Source of the DNA: an uncultured Candidatus Competibacteraceae bacterium
GTDB taxonomy: Bacteria; Pseudomonadota; Gammaproteobacteria; Competibacterales; Competibacteraceae
Reading direction: 5' to 3'
DNA: 51,102 nt
Assembly (NCBI GenBank): GCA_903879705.1
Contig: CAIRMO010000101.1
Location: 1-51,102, forward strand
The notes under the pieces are model-generated. The model was not told where the DNA came from and did not search any database. It worked only from the letters and a program-made list of their open reading frames with translations. This document shows, one piece after another, positions 8,608 to 17,500 of this stretch; the stretch's first letter is position 1; the number at the start of each line of letters is the position of its first letter. A program made the translations under genes and the position numbers.

Positions 8608-11600
8608 TCAAAGATCCGGGGGAATCGGCGGGAGAACGGCTCGTTCCTGGCGCGACAGCCAGGAATAAACCGTCGGGATCACGAACAGCGACAGTAAAGT
8701 GCCGAACAACATGCCGCCACCGATCACCCAGCCAATGTCGCGGCGACTGACCGCACCGGCTCCGCTCGCTATCGCCAGCGGCAGCGCGCCCAGCACCATA
8801 GCGGCGGTGGTCATCAGGATCGGGCGCAGCCGGATAGTTGCCGCTTCCACCAGCGCCTCCAGCTTGGGCCGGCCCGCATCGCGCAACTGGTTGGTGAATT
8901 CGGTGATCAGAATCCCGTGCTTGGCGATCAGGCCGATCAAGGTGATGAAGCCGATCCCGGAGTACAGGTTCAGCGTTCCGCCGCTGAAGGTCAGCGCCAG
9001 ACCGGCCCCGGCAATGGAGAGCGGAGCGACCGACAGGATGATGATCGGATCGCGGAAGCTCTCAAACTGGGCCGCCAAGGTCAGGTAAATGAACCCAAGC
9101 GCCAGCACGAACACCAGCCCCATCGACGCATTGGCCTGGCTCATTTGCCGCACCGCGCCGCTCCAGTCGGTCTGAATGGTCGGCGGCAGGGTCCGGGCAG
9201 CAATGGCCTGGATGTCCTTAGCCACCATTGACACGCTTTGCCCCGCCACCAGATTGGCGCTCATCGTCACTGAACGTAACTGGTCAAAGTGGCTGAGCGA
9301 GGCCGCGCCGACGCCGCGCTGAATGGAAGCGATGGTACTCAAGGGAACCAAATCCCCGGCGGCGGTGCGCAGATAGATTTGCTCCAGTTTTTCGGCGGCC
9401 AGCATTCCCCGGCTTTGTAAATCCAGGATGACCGGGTAGAGCGTCCCTTCCCAGTTGAATTGATTGATCTTTTGCTGACCGAGCAGTTTGCCGAACACAT
9501 CCGCAACCATGTTCATCTGGATGCCCACCTCAGCGGCCTGGTTGCGGTTGACCTCGACATTCTCTACCGGCGTGTTGAGGTTGAGATCAACGCTGATCGC
9601 CTGCAAACCGGGCTGTTGGCGAATCTCAGCCAGGAAGGGTTGGATCGCCTGATTCAGTTGGGCGTATTCCAGGGTGGATTTCAGGACGAACTGCACCGGC
9701 GCTTGACCCCCGCCGCCCAGCGGGTCAGGGTTAATCGCCGCCACCCGCACCCCCGCAATTCCGGCCAGCGCTGGCTCCAGCCCGGCCTGGATCTGCATGG
9801 CGGTGCGCTGGCGCTGCTCCCAGGGTTTCAGCAGCATGAAGACCACGCCTTGATAAAGGGTAGGGATGCCGGTCAGCGTCATGATCATCTGCCGCTCCGG
9901 AATGGGGGCCAGCACCTGCTCGATTGCGGCGGCGCGAGCGTTCATGTAGGTGGGCGACGCATCCTGTGGTCCGGTGAACATGATCAGCAGGTAACCCTGA
10001 TCCTCGACCGGAGCCAGTTCGCCCGGCAGTTTCGACAGGGCGTTGAAGCCCCAGGTCGCTGCGCCAATGGCGATCAGGGCGACCAGCCAGCGATGGCGCA
10101 GGCTGAAGGACAGCGCTCGCCCGTAAGCCGCGCCTAACCGGTGGAACAACCCATCGACCCACTGCGCCAGCCGATTCTCCGACTGTGGCCGCAACAGCCG
10201 TGAACACAGCATCGCGGACAGGGTCATGGCGACAAAGCCGGAGAAGATCAGGGTCATCGCCAGGGTAAAGGCGAATTCCCGGAACAGCGAACCGATCATG
10301 CCGGGCAGCAGACCCATCGGCGCGTAGACCGCTGCCAGGGTCAGGGTCATGGCGATCACCGCGAAGCCGATTTCACGACTGCCCTTAAAGCCAGCGGTCA
10401 GGGCCTCCATACCGGCGTCAACATGGCGCTGGATGTTTTCCACTTCAACAATGGCGTCGTCCACCACCAGACCGATGACCAGTACGAAGGCCAGCAGGGT
10501 AAACACATTCAGGCTGTAGCCCGCCGCCGCCAGGAAAGCCAGACCGCCGCCCAGCGATAACGGAATCGCCACCAACGCGATGAACGAGGATCGTAACGAA
10601 ACCAGGGTCAGCAACACCACCAGCACCACCAGCCCAATGGTGATCAGGATGGTGTCGAAGACCTCCCGGATCGAGGCATCGATGAAGGTCGCATCGTCAT
10701 AGGGAATTTCCACGCTCATGCCGACCGGCAGCGCCTGCCGCAGTTGCGGCAACATCTGCCGGACCGCATTGGAAATGTCCACCGGGTTAGCGTCGCTCTG
10801 GCGCAGAAGGCCGACCGCTACCGCCTCAGCGCCGTCAATGCGCACCCCGGTGTCGATCGATTCGGGGGCGACGTCCACATCAGCCACATCCCGCAGCCGG
10901 ACCGGGTAGCTGCCTTGCGACTGGGACGATGATTCCGACAAACCGGGTTGAGCGGAACTGCTCTCTGCCGAGCGCACCACCAGATCGGCAAACTCGGCGG
11001 GGTGGCTCAGCAGGGTGCGGGCCTGGACGCTGACCCGGCGATCATCACCAATAATTTCCCCGCCGGGCAGTTCGACGTTCTGCGCCTGCAAAGCCAGCAT
11101 GACATCATCGACGGTCATGTTTTGGCCGGCCAGCCGGAACCGGTCGAGGCGCACCCGCAGGGAATATTTGCGTTCGCCGCTAATCTGGAGACTGGACATC
11201 CCCGGCACCAGCGCCAGCATCGGTCGGATGCGCCGATTGATCAGGTCGGTGATTTCGAGCGCGCTGCGACCGGGATCGCGGAACGAGAGATAAATGACCG
11301 GCTGGTTGTCAAGACTAATCTGTTGCACCACCGGCGGCTGCGCCCCGGTCGGCAACAGTTGTTGAACCTGATTGACCTTGGCGCGGGTGGCCTCCGCCGC
11401 ACTGGCCGGATTGATATTGCCCTTGAAGACCATCTGGATCATCGACAGGCTGGCGGAGCTGGTCGAGGTCATGTAGTCGATGCCATTGACTTGGGAAATC
11501 GCCCGTTCAATGACCGTAGTGATCGAACGCTCGATCATTTCGGCGCTGCCGCCAGGCAGGGCGGTCGTGACGATGACCACTGGCACGTCGAACTGGGGAA

Positions 11601-11709
11601 GATTGCGGACTGGCAGGGTGAACATCGCGTAGAACCCGCCCAGCAGCAGGAACAGGTTGATGACGATGGCGAAAACCGGACGCTGGATACAAAAATCGCG
11701 CAGAAACAT
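8608..11709 (-). CDS. RND multidrug efflux permease (HAE1 family, AcrB/MexB-like)
   Basis: Inner-membrane proton-driven exporter subunit. The 1033 aa are the normal size for the family. It has the N-terminal FCIQRPVFAIVINLFLLLGG segment and the first periplasmic loop with LPQFDVP and PGGSAEMIE. The TM4 proton-relay pair Asp-Asp lies in VVDDAIVEVEN, with the second set of TM helices near the C terminus (GLIAKHGILITEF). A Ser/Gln-rich stretch (ESSSAQPGLSESSSQSQ) in the first porter loop is unusual. Its start codon overlaps the stop of the membrane fusion protein gene by one base. No outer-membrane factor gene is present, so a TolC/OprM-type partner must be encoded elsewhere. It lies about 2 kb from the divergent PKS operon, making export of the polyketide possible but unproven. 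Confidence 0.95.
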   Translation of the reverse strand: MFLRDFCIQRPVFAIVINLFLLLGGFYAMFTLPVRNLPQFDVPVVIVTTALPGGSAEMIERSITTVIERAISQVNGIDYMTSTSSASLSMIQMVFKGNINPASAAEATRAKVNQVQQLLPTGAQPPVVQQISLDNQPVIYLSFRDPGRSALEITDLINRRIRPMLALVPGMSSLQISGERKYSLRVRLDRFRLAGQNMTVDDVMLALQAQNVELPGGEIIGDDRRVSVQARTLLSHPAEFADLVVRSAESSSAQPGLSESSSQSQGSYPVRLRDVADVDVAPESIDTGVRIDGAEAVAVGLLRQSDANPVDISNAVRQMLPQLRQALPVGMSVEIPYDDATFIDASIREVFDTILITIGLVVLVVLLTLVSLRSSFIALVAIPLSLGGGLAFLAAAGYSLNVFTLLAFVLVIGLVVDDAIVEVENIQRHVDAGMEALTAGFKGSREIGFAVIAMTLTLAAVYAPMGLLPGMIGSLFREFAFTLAMTLIFSGFVAMTLSAMLCSRLLRPQSENRLAQWVDGLFHRLGAAYGRALSFSLRHRWLVALIAIGAATWGFNALSKLPGELAPVEDQGYLLIMFTGPQDASPTYMNARAAAIEQVLAPIPERQMIMTLTGIPTLYQGVVFMLLKPWEQRQRTAMQIQAGLEPALAGIAGVRVAAINPDPLGGGGQAPVQFVLKSTLEYAQLNQAIQPFLAEIRQQPGLQAISVDLNLNTPVENVEVNRNQAAEVGIQMNMVADVFGKLLGQQKINQFNWEGTLYPVILDLQSRGMLAAEKLEQIYLRTAAGDLVPLSTIASIQRGVGAASLSHFDQLRSVTMSANLVAGQSVSMVAKDIQAIAARTLPPTIQTDWSGAVRQMSQANASMGLVFVLALGFIYLTLAAQFESFRDPIIILSVAPLSIAGAGLALTFSGGTLNLYSGIGFITLIGLIAKHGILITEFTNQLRDAGRPKLEALVEAATIRLRPILMTTAAMVLGALPLAIASGAGAVSRRDIGWVIGGGMLFGTLLSLFVIPTVYSWLSRQERAVLPPIPPDL

Positions 11710-12764
11710 TAGCCTGGCCCGTTGGTGATGCTGACCGCCATGCCGTCTTCCAGTGCGAACTGACCCACGGTGACCACTTGATCGCCCGGTTGCACACCTT
11801 GCAGAATTTCGGCGCGGCCATCGAGCAATGCGCCAACCTTGACGGCTATCCGGTGTACCCGGCCCTCGACCACGCGATAGATATCATTCCCCTCCAAGGT
11901 GGGAATGAGCGCGGCGGCAGGCGCAACCACGGCGTTTTCATGCACGGCCATTTGCAGGTCAACGCGCACCGCCAGATCGCCGACCATCTTGCCGTCGGGA
12001 TTGGACACCATGCCGCGAATATCCACGGCGCGCGTTTTTCCATCTACGCTCGCATCGATGAATTTGATCTCGCCCTTAAACCGTTGTTTACTCAAGGCGT
12101 CCGAGGTAAACGTGAAGGGTTGGCCGATCCGCAACCGGGGCAACAACTGCTGGGGAACCCGAAGGTCCACATACAGCCTGGAATTGTCTTCCAGCGAGAC
12201 CAGTTTTTTCATGCCAGGTAACGCGAAAGCGCCGATGCTGATCTTGAGGATTCCGATCACGCCGGCGAACGGAGCGCGCAAGGTCAGCAGGTCGAGCTTG
12301 GTCTGGGCCGAATTGAGGTTGGCCTGGGCCGTCGCGTAATCGCTGGTCGCCTTGTCCATTTGCGATTTTGAAACGATGTTGGTTTGCGCCAGTTCCTGGG
12401 TCCGTTTGAAGTCCCGTTCGACATTCTGAAATTGCGCCCGTGCTGATTGTAAATCCGATTTGGCGACACGGTCGTCGAGCAAAAACAGCGGATCGCCCTG
12501 GGCAATTTTCTGCCCTTCGGTGACGTAAATCGCGGTCACATTCCCCATATTGGCTGAAACAATATCGACTTGCCGCCAAGGGACCAGTGACCCGATGAAA
12601 CTGGCGGTTTCAATCATGGTCGCGGTTTCGACCGCCGCGACCTGCACCGGAACCGGTTTTGCTGTGGTCGTGTTCGGCGGAGAAGCGGCGGGCGTCGGCA
12701 ATATGACGCCCGTCGCCAGCCCGATGAGCAACAGTAGCCGTTGGCTAATTCGATAGGGGATCAT
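11709..12764 (-). CDS. RND efflux membrane fusion protein (periplasmic adaptor)
   Basis: Periplasmic adaptor linking the RND permease to an outer-membrane channel. The 351 aa begin with a cleavable-type signal (LLLLIGLATGVILPTPA). Next comes a split lipoyl half-motif (VTAIYVTEGQKIAQGDPLFLL), a coiled-coil hairpin (QFQNVERDFKRTQELAQ through SAQTKLDLL), the second lipoyl half (LRAPFAGVIGIL), a beta-barrel, and a membrane-proximal domain ending GDQVVTVGQFALEDG. No lipobox Cys is evident, so it is probably anchored by the signal helix or soluble. The stop overlaps the permease start by one base (TAATG), indicating one transcript. No regulator of the TetR/MarR type sits beside it. Confidence 0.93.
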   Translation of the reverse strand: MIPYRISQRLLLLIGLATGVILPTPAASPPNTTTAKPVPVQVAAVETATMIETASFIGSLVPWRQVDIVSANMGNVTAIYVTEGQKIAQGDPLFLLDDRVAKSDLQSARAQFQNVERDFKRTQELAQTNIVSKSQMDKATSDYATAQANLNSAQTKLDLLTLRAPFAGVIGILKISIGAFALPGMKKLVSLEDNSRLYVDLRVPQQLLPRLRIGQPFTFTSDALSKQRFKGEIKFIDASVDGKTRAVDIRGMVSNPDGKMVGDLAVRVDLQMAVHENAVVAPAAALIPTLEGNDIYRVVEGRVHRIAVKVGALLDGRAEILQGVQPGDQVVTVGQFALEDGMAVSITNGPG

Positions 12765-12779
12765 CAGGATTTCCGCGAG

Positions 12780-12812
12780 AAACCCCGTCCTTCAGGGCGG
12801 GGAGGATGTCAA
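12780..12812. repeat. IS200/IS605-like terminal hairpin (solo end)
   Basis: CCCCGTCC-TTCA-GGGCGGGG forms an 8-bp stem and is followed by AGGATGTCAAC. This hairpin plus flank closely resembles the terminal structure of many IS200/IS605-family elements, but no transposase or TnpB gene is present, so it would be a fossil end or a non-autonomous derivative. It may also serve as a factor-independent terminator-like hairpin for the leftward small genes at 12826-13539, though there is no clear U tract. Confidence 0.45.
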
Positions 12813-12825
12813 CAGGCCCACCGTT

Positions 12826-13092
12826 TCAATCGGCAAACATGCCGAATGACCGTTCTTCACGAATCACGACGATCACGGTCTGGGCCGATGACGACAGGAC
12901 GCCGTCCTCGCGCAGATCTTCAATCGCGCACTCCACCTTGTACATGAGCTTGCCCTTGCCACGCCGCAGTTGCCGAATCCGCTTGCGGGTGTGTTTGCCC
13001 ATGTCGAGAACGCAGATATCGCCTTGACGATTCTCCGTCCCTTCATTGCCCGCCGCCTTGGCTGATTCACTACTATTGGTGTTGAACGTCAT
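12826..13092 (-). CDS. Small conserved protein, DUF6200-like
   Basis: An 88-aa soluble protein of unknown function. A variable polar N terminus is followed by a basic core, VLDMGKHTRKRIRQLRRGKGKL, then an acidic helix (YKVECAIEDLREDG), and it ends with a hydrophobic strand (AQTVIVVIREE). The layout 'D-G-K-x-R-K-x-I-K/R-Q-L-R-x-G-x-G-K-L' resembles the small DUF6200 family as I remember it; I could not check this. The start is well supported by AAGGAG eight bases upstream. It lies 72 bases downstream of another small basic protein gene on the same strand and is probably co-transcribed. No catalytic motif is visible. The basic core would suit binding to nucleic acid or another polyanion, which is inference. 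Confidence 0.75.
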   Translation of the reverse strand: MTFNTNSSESAKAAGNEGTENRQGDICVLDMGKHTRKRIRQLRRGKGKLMYKVECAIEDLREDGVLSSSAQTVIVVIREERSFGMFAD

Positions 13093-13164
13093 CGATGTAT
13101 CTCCTTAATAGCAGGATGGGTTAAAAATGGATTGTTCTGATCGACTGATGCGGATTCGCAACGG

Positions 13165-13539
13165 TCAGGACCGGCGCCGCGCTTTCGAGGCGTTACGGAA
13201 GCAGTCGCGGATCCAGCCATTCTTCTTCTTGCAGTTGGAGCGCTCGTGCAGGTTCAAATACCGTTGCATAACCCGGAGGTTGCGCTTCACTTTTTTGCGG
13301 ACGATCTTTTCCAGTGGCCGCAGGAAGCGGGACTGCTTCTTGCGCCGGCTGCCAAACACCTCGTCGATTTTCAACACGCCGTGCTGGTCACGACGGATGA
13401 TCCGCGCCTTGATCTTGCTGTCGCCGGCGTAGGTCGGCGGGTTGTCACGAGCATCGATGACCTGGCGAATCCCGCCTGATCCGTGTTTGAGGATGACGAT
13501 GCGTTCAATGTCATCGTTGATTTTGCGATACTTTTTCAT
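13165..13539 (-). CDS. Small very basic protein, DUF6312-like
   Basis: A 124-aa, strongly Lys/Arg-rich protein of unknown function. The N-terminal half is strand-rich (DDIERIVILKHGSGG and the next few residues, then KARIIRRDQHG). The C-terminal half is helical and basic: RPLEKIVRKKVKRNLRVM, then LNLHERSNCKKKNGWIRD. The 'LERHERSNxKKKDGWLRD' type ending matches the DUF6312 family as I recall it; this needs a profile search. I chose the ATG at 13539 because GGAGG lies nine bases upstream. The frame stays open to an ATG at 13677, which also has AGGA six bases upstream and would add 46 residues of less conserved-looking sequence. It precedes the DUF6200-like gene and is divergent from the PKS operon, sharing the AT-rich region 13690-13760. 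Confidence 0.72.
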   Translation of the reverse strand: MKKYRKINDDIERIVILKHGSGGIRQVIDARDNPPTYAGDSKIKARIIRRDQHGVLKIDEVFGSRRKKQSRFLRPLEKIVRKKVKRNLRVMQRYLNLHERSNCKKKNGWIRDCFRNASKARRRS

Positions 13540-13689
13540 CCCGGTTTTCCTCCGATTGAATCTATCGATATGGGTGGGAAGGCGGTTGCCACTGTTCAGA
13601 ACCCGCGCCGCGGGAAGACGCCTGCGGCAAGTTGGTTTGCTTGCTGGCCTCAAGCCTTGCTGTATTGGATCAGTCATTGCGGGTCCTTT

Positions 13690-13778
13690 TAAAGATTGTG
13701 TACGATAGGAACGCAAATTTCAGAATTTTTTATTCTATAGCTTGACTGCTAAAATCAGTGACCGCCAACCAGTTGGCG
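13690..13778. promoter_or_regulatory. AT-rich divergent promoter region with a 16-bp palindrome
   Basis: Between the leftward small genes and the rightward thioesterase/PKS operon (13540-13838) the DNA becomes conspicuously AT-rich at about 13690-13760, the only such stretch in this neighbourhood. Immediately after it, 13763-13778 is CGCCAAC-CA-GTTGGCG, a perfect 7+7 palindrome about 60 bases upstream of the thioesterase start, which could be an operator. No convincing -35/-10 pair with 17-bp spacing could be placed: TTGACT at 13742 has no good -10 partner. If the longer start of the small leftward gene (13677) is used, the regulatory gap is 161 bases. Confidence 0.3.
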
Positions 13779-13838
13779 TGGCTAAAAAACCCGTCGTTCC
13801 GCTGCATCCAAACCTGTGTACAAACCCAAATCTAGCCG

Positions 13839-14585
13839 ATGATCAGCCCCTGGTTCGTTCGCCCCAAACCCAATGCTGGCCTCCGTCTGTTCTGCTTTGC
13901 CCACGCCGGCGGAGCGGCTTCTGCGTTCCATCCTTGGGGCGCAAAGTTGGAGGGCGTTGACGTTTGGGCCATTCAGCTTCCGGGCCGGGAGGGTCGGCTG
14001 AGTGAGCCACTGCTGACCGATTTCACGGTTTTGCAGGATCGGCTCGCCCGCGAACTCACTCCGCACCTCGACCGGCCCTTTGCCTTTTTCGGCCATAGCA
14101 TGGGCGCGATCCTCGCTTACGAAATCGCTCGCGAGTTGCGGCAACGCCGATTGCCGCCACCGGAGCGGTTGTACGTCTCCGGGCGGCGCGCCCCGACGTT
14201 ACCTAACCTTGACCCGCCCCTGCATCCGCTTCCCGACCGGGAGTTCATTGCCGAACTCAAACGCCGCTTTGCGGGATTGCCCGCCGTGATTCTGGCCGAA
14301 CCGGAGTTGTTGGCGCTGTTCCTGCCGATTCTGCGTGCAGATCTGACGATGCTGGAGCGGCATGAGTTCAGGACGGATGCTGTTCTGGACGTGCCGATCA
14401 CGGCCTACGGCGGGCAGGACGATCCGCAAACGCTGCCGGAGGCGCTGGCCGCCTGGCGGGAATTGACGACCCGTGAGTTTGCCATGCGCCATTTTCCGGG
14501 CGGCCATTTCTACCTGCATGAGCAGCGGGAACGCTTTTTACCTTATCTGGCCGGTGAATTGAGCCGGCGACTGCCCGCGGTCTGA
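13839..14585 (+). CDS. Type II (editing) thioesterase of the polyketide cluster
   Basis: A stand-alone alpha/beta-hydrolase that normally removes stalled or wrong acyl groups from carrier proteins. The 248 aa are typical. Landmarks are LFCFAHAGGAAS (oxyanion region), WAIQLPGREGR, the nucleophile elbow FFGHSMGA (Ser near residue 88), the acidic residue in ITAYGGQDDP, and the catalytic His in FPGGHFYL. It is the first gene of the PKS operon. Its stop is seven bases before the PKS start, so translation is likely coupled. The ATG at 13839 has no obvious Shine-Dalgarno. Because none of the three PKS proteins ends in a thioesterase domain, this enzyme might also take part in product release; that is inference. 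Confidence 0.93.
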   Translation: MISPWFVRPKPNAGLRLFCFAHAGGAASAFHPWGAKLEGVDVWAIQLPGREGRLSEPLLTDFTVLQDRLARELTPHLDRPFAFFGHSMGAILAYEIARELRQRRLPPPERLYVSGRRAPTLPNLDPPLHPLPDREFIAELKRRFAGLPAVILAEPELLALFLPILRADLTMLERHEFRTDAVLDVPITAYGGQDDPQTLPEALAAWRELTTREFAMRHFPGGHFYLHEQRERFLPYLAGELSRRLPAV

Positions 14586-14592
14586 GTCGAAT

Positions 14593-17500
14593 ATGCCTGC
14601 TAATCCCGGTCAAAATGTGGCCGTAATCATTATTCAGAGGCTGGCGGAGACACTGGGCCTTGACCCTGCCAGTATCGATCCCAACGAGCGTTTCAGCCGC
14701 TACGGACTCAGTTCACGGCTGGCGGCGGGTTTAATCGCCCGCCTCGCGGCGGAACTGGATCGGCCACTGCCGGCAACGCTGGTCTGGGATCACCCGACGG
14801 TGGCCCGGTTGGCCCGTTTCCTTGCGGGCGACGTTGATGTTCAGGAAACGGTGGCAATGCGCCGCCGACCGGATGCGGAACCGATTGCCATCATTGCCGT
14901 CGCCTGTCGCCTGCCCGGTGCGGCTGATCCAGAAGCTTTCTGGCGGCTACTGCTCAATGGCGTGGATGCGGTCGGTCCCATGCCGGATGACCGCTGGAAT
15001 GTCGCTGAGCTTTACGATCCTGATCCGGAAACGCCGGGGCGAATGGCAACGCGCTGGGGCGGGTTCCTCGACCGGGTGGATGGTTTCGACGCCGAATTTT
15101 TCGGCATCTCGCCGCGTGAGGCGCTGGAAATCGACCCGCAGCAGCGGCTGGTGCTGGAGCTGGTCTGGGAGGCGCTGGAGCGGGCGGCTATCCTGCCGTC
15201 GCGCCTGGCCGGCAGTCGCACCGGTGTTTTCATGGGCGCGATGTGGTCGGAATACGGCCAACTGGCTGCCGGGCTGGACGCAATTGCCCAGCATTCCGCG
15301 ACCGGGCGCGATACCGCGATCATCGCTAACCGGGTCAGCTACCTGCTCGGTTTGACCGGCCCCAGCCTGACGGTGAATACCGCCTGTTCCTCGTCGCTGA
15401 CCGCACTGCATCTGGCCTGCCAGAGCCTGCGGGAAGGCGAGAGTACGCTGGCGCTGGCCGGCGGCGTCAATCTGATGCTGACCCCGGACAGCACCGTGGC
15501 GATGACCAAGTTCGGGGCGATGGCACCGGACGGTCGCTCCAAAGCGTTCGATGCGCGGGCCAATGGTTATGTACGCGGCGAAGGCGCCGGGGTGGTGCTG
15601 CTCAAGCCGCTATCCCAGGCGCTGGCGGATGGCGACCCGGTGCTGGCACTGTTACGCGGCAGCGCGATTAATAATGATGGTCCCTCCAACGGTCTGACCG
15701 CGCCCAGTCCCGATGCTCAACGGGCGGTATTGCGTGATGCCTGCGCCCGCGCCCGCGTTTCCCCGGCTGAGGTGGATTATGTGGAAGCGCATGGCACGGG
15801 CACTCTGCTCGGCGATCCCATTGAGGCCGGTTCGCTGGGCGCGGTATTGGGCACAGCGCGGAGTTCGGATCGACCGTTAATCATCGGTTCGGCTAAAACG
15901 AATATCGGTCATCTGGAAGCCGCCGCCGGGATTGCCGGGTTGATCAAGGCCGCAATGGCGCTGCATTACCGGGTGATTCCACCCAGCCTGCACTTTCTCT
16001 CACCGAACCCGAATATCGACTTTTCCCGGCTTAATCTGCGCGTTCCCACGGCCCAGGAACCGTGGCCGATGACCGGCCATCCGGGCTTGGCGGGCGTTAG
16101 TTCGTTCGGTTTCGGCGGAACCAATGCGCACGCGGTTTTGGAGGAATGGCGGGTGGAGTCGGTCGAACCCCCCCGGCGCTTCGCGCCACCCCTCCTTAGC
16201 CAAGGAGGGGCATTTGATAGCCGGCCTGAGCGGAGGGAACATCGCCCGCTGATCTTTGTTTATTCCGGCAACGGCGCGCAGTGGCTGGGCATGGGCCGCG
16301 ATCTGCTGGCGAGCGAGCCGGCGTTTCGGGCGGGCGTCGAGGCGTGTGATGCCGCTTTTCGTACCTTGACCGATGCCTGGAATGTGCTTGACGAACTGAT
16401 GGCCGATGCCCGCTGGTCGCGGCTGGCGGATACCGTCGTCGCCCAGAGCCTGATGTTTGCGGTGCAGATCGGTCTGACCCGGTTGCTGGCGTCCTGGGGT
16501 TATGCGCCCGATGCGGTGGTCGGTCATAGCCTGGGCGAGGTTGCGGCGGCGTGGGTGGCGGGCGTATTGAGTCTGGAAGACGCGGCGCAGGTAGTGTTCC
16601 ACCGCAGCCGCTTGCAAGCCGAGGCCGCTGGTCAGGGCGCTATGGCACAGATCGAGTTGACTTGGGACGAGGCGGAAGCAGCGCTGGCGGAATATCCCGA
16701 TGTCGTGATCGCTGGCGCTAATGCGCCAATGGTCACCACGATTTCAGGACCGGCGGCGGCAGTTGAATCGGTGATGACCGAACTGGCGGCGCGTGGCGTG
16801 AACAGCCAACGGATCCGGGTCGATATTGCCTATCACAGCCCGGCGATGGAGTCGCCACGCCAGCATCTGGTCGAGGCACTGGCCGGGTTACGGCCCCGCT
16901 TCGGCGGCATTCCGGTCTATTCAACGGTGACCGGCACCCTTTTGTCCGGTCGCGCTTTCGGTGCCGATTACTGGGGCTGGAATCTGCGCGAGCCGGTGCG
17001 CTTTGCCCAAGCGGTCGCTGAGTTACCCGATGGCGTTTTCGTGGAATTGTCGCCCCATCCGATTCTGACCCGTTCAGTCGAGCAAGGATTGGCGGCGCGG
17101 GGCAGCGCGGGTCCGGCGTTGTTCACTCTGAACCGGGATGAGTCGGCGGCTGAATCGTTGCGCCACCTGCTGGATCGCTTGAATGAGTCAGGTGTTGTGG
17201 CGGGAGAAGCGCCGCCCGACCGTCCGGTTCATCTGCTGACGTTGTCGGCCCGGAATGTTGAAAGCCTGCGTGATTTGGCCGGGCGTTATGCAGCCGCGCT
17301 GCCTGATGCCTTGGCCGATGCCTGTTATACGGCGAATACGGGCCGGGAAGCGTTCAGCGAACGCGCTGCCCTGATCGCGGCTACCGCTGATGAAATGCGG
17401 GAACAGTTAGCGGCTTTGGCGAGTTCTACCCCGCAAGGGGGAAGGGCGTTTTGCTACCGTGGACAGGTGCGCCCCGGCTATGTCCCGCCCGTCGTTTTCC

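Noticed and set aside
13540-13677. N-terminal extension of the small basic protein gene (start at 13677)
   Set aside because: It also has a ribosome binding site, but the GGAGG before 13539 is stronger and the extra 46 residues look unlike the compact conserved part. It is kept only as an alternative start.
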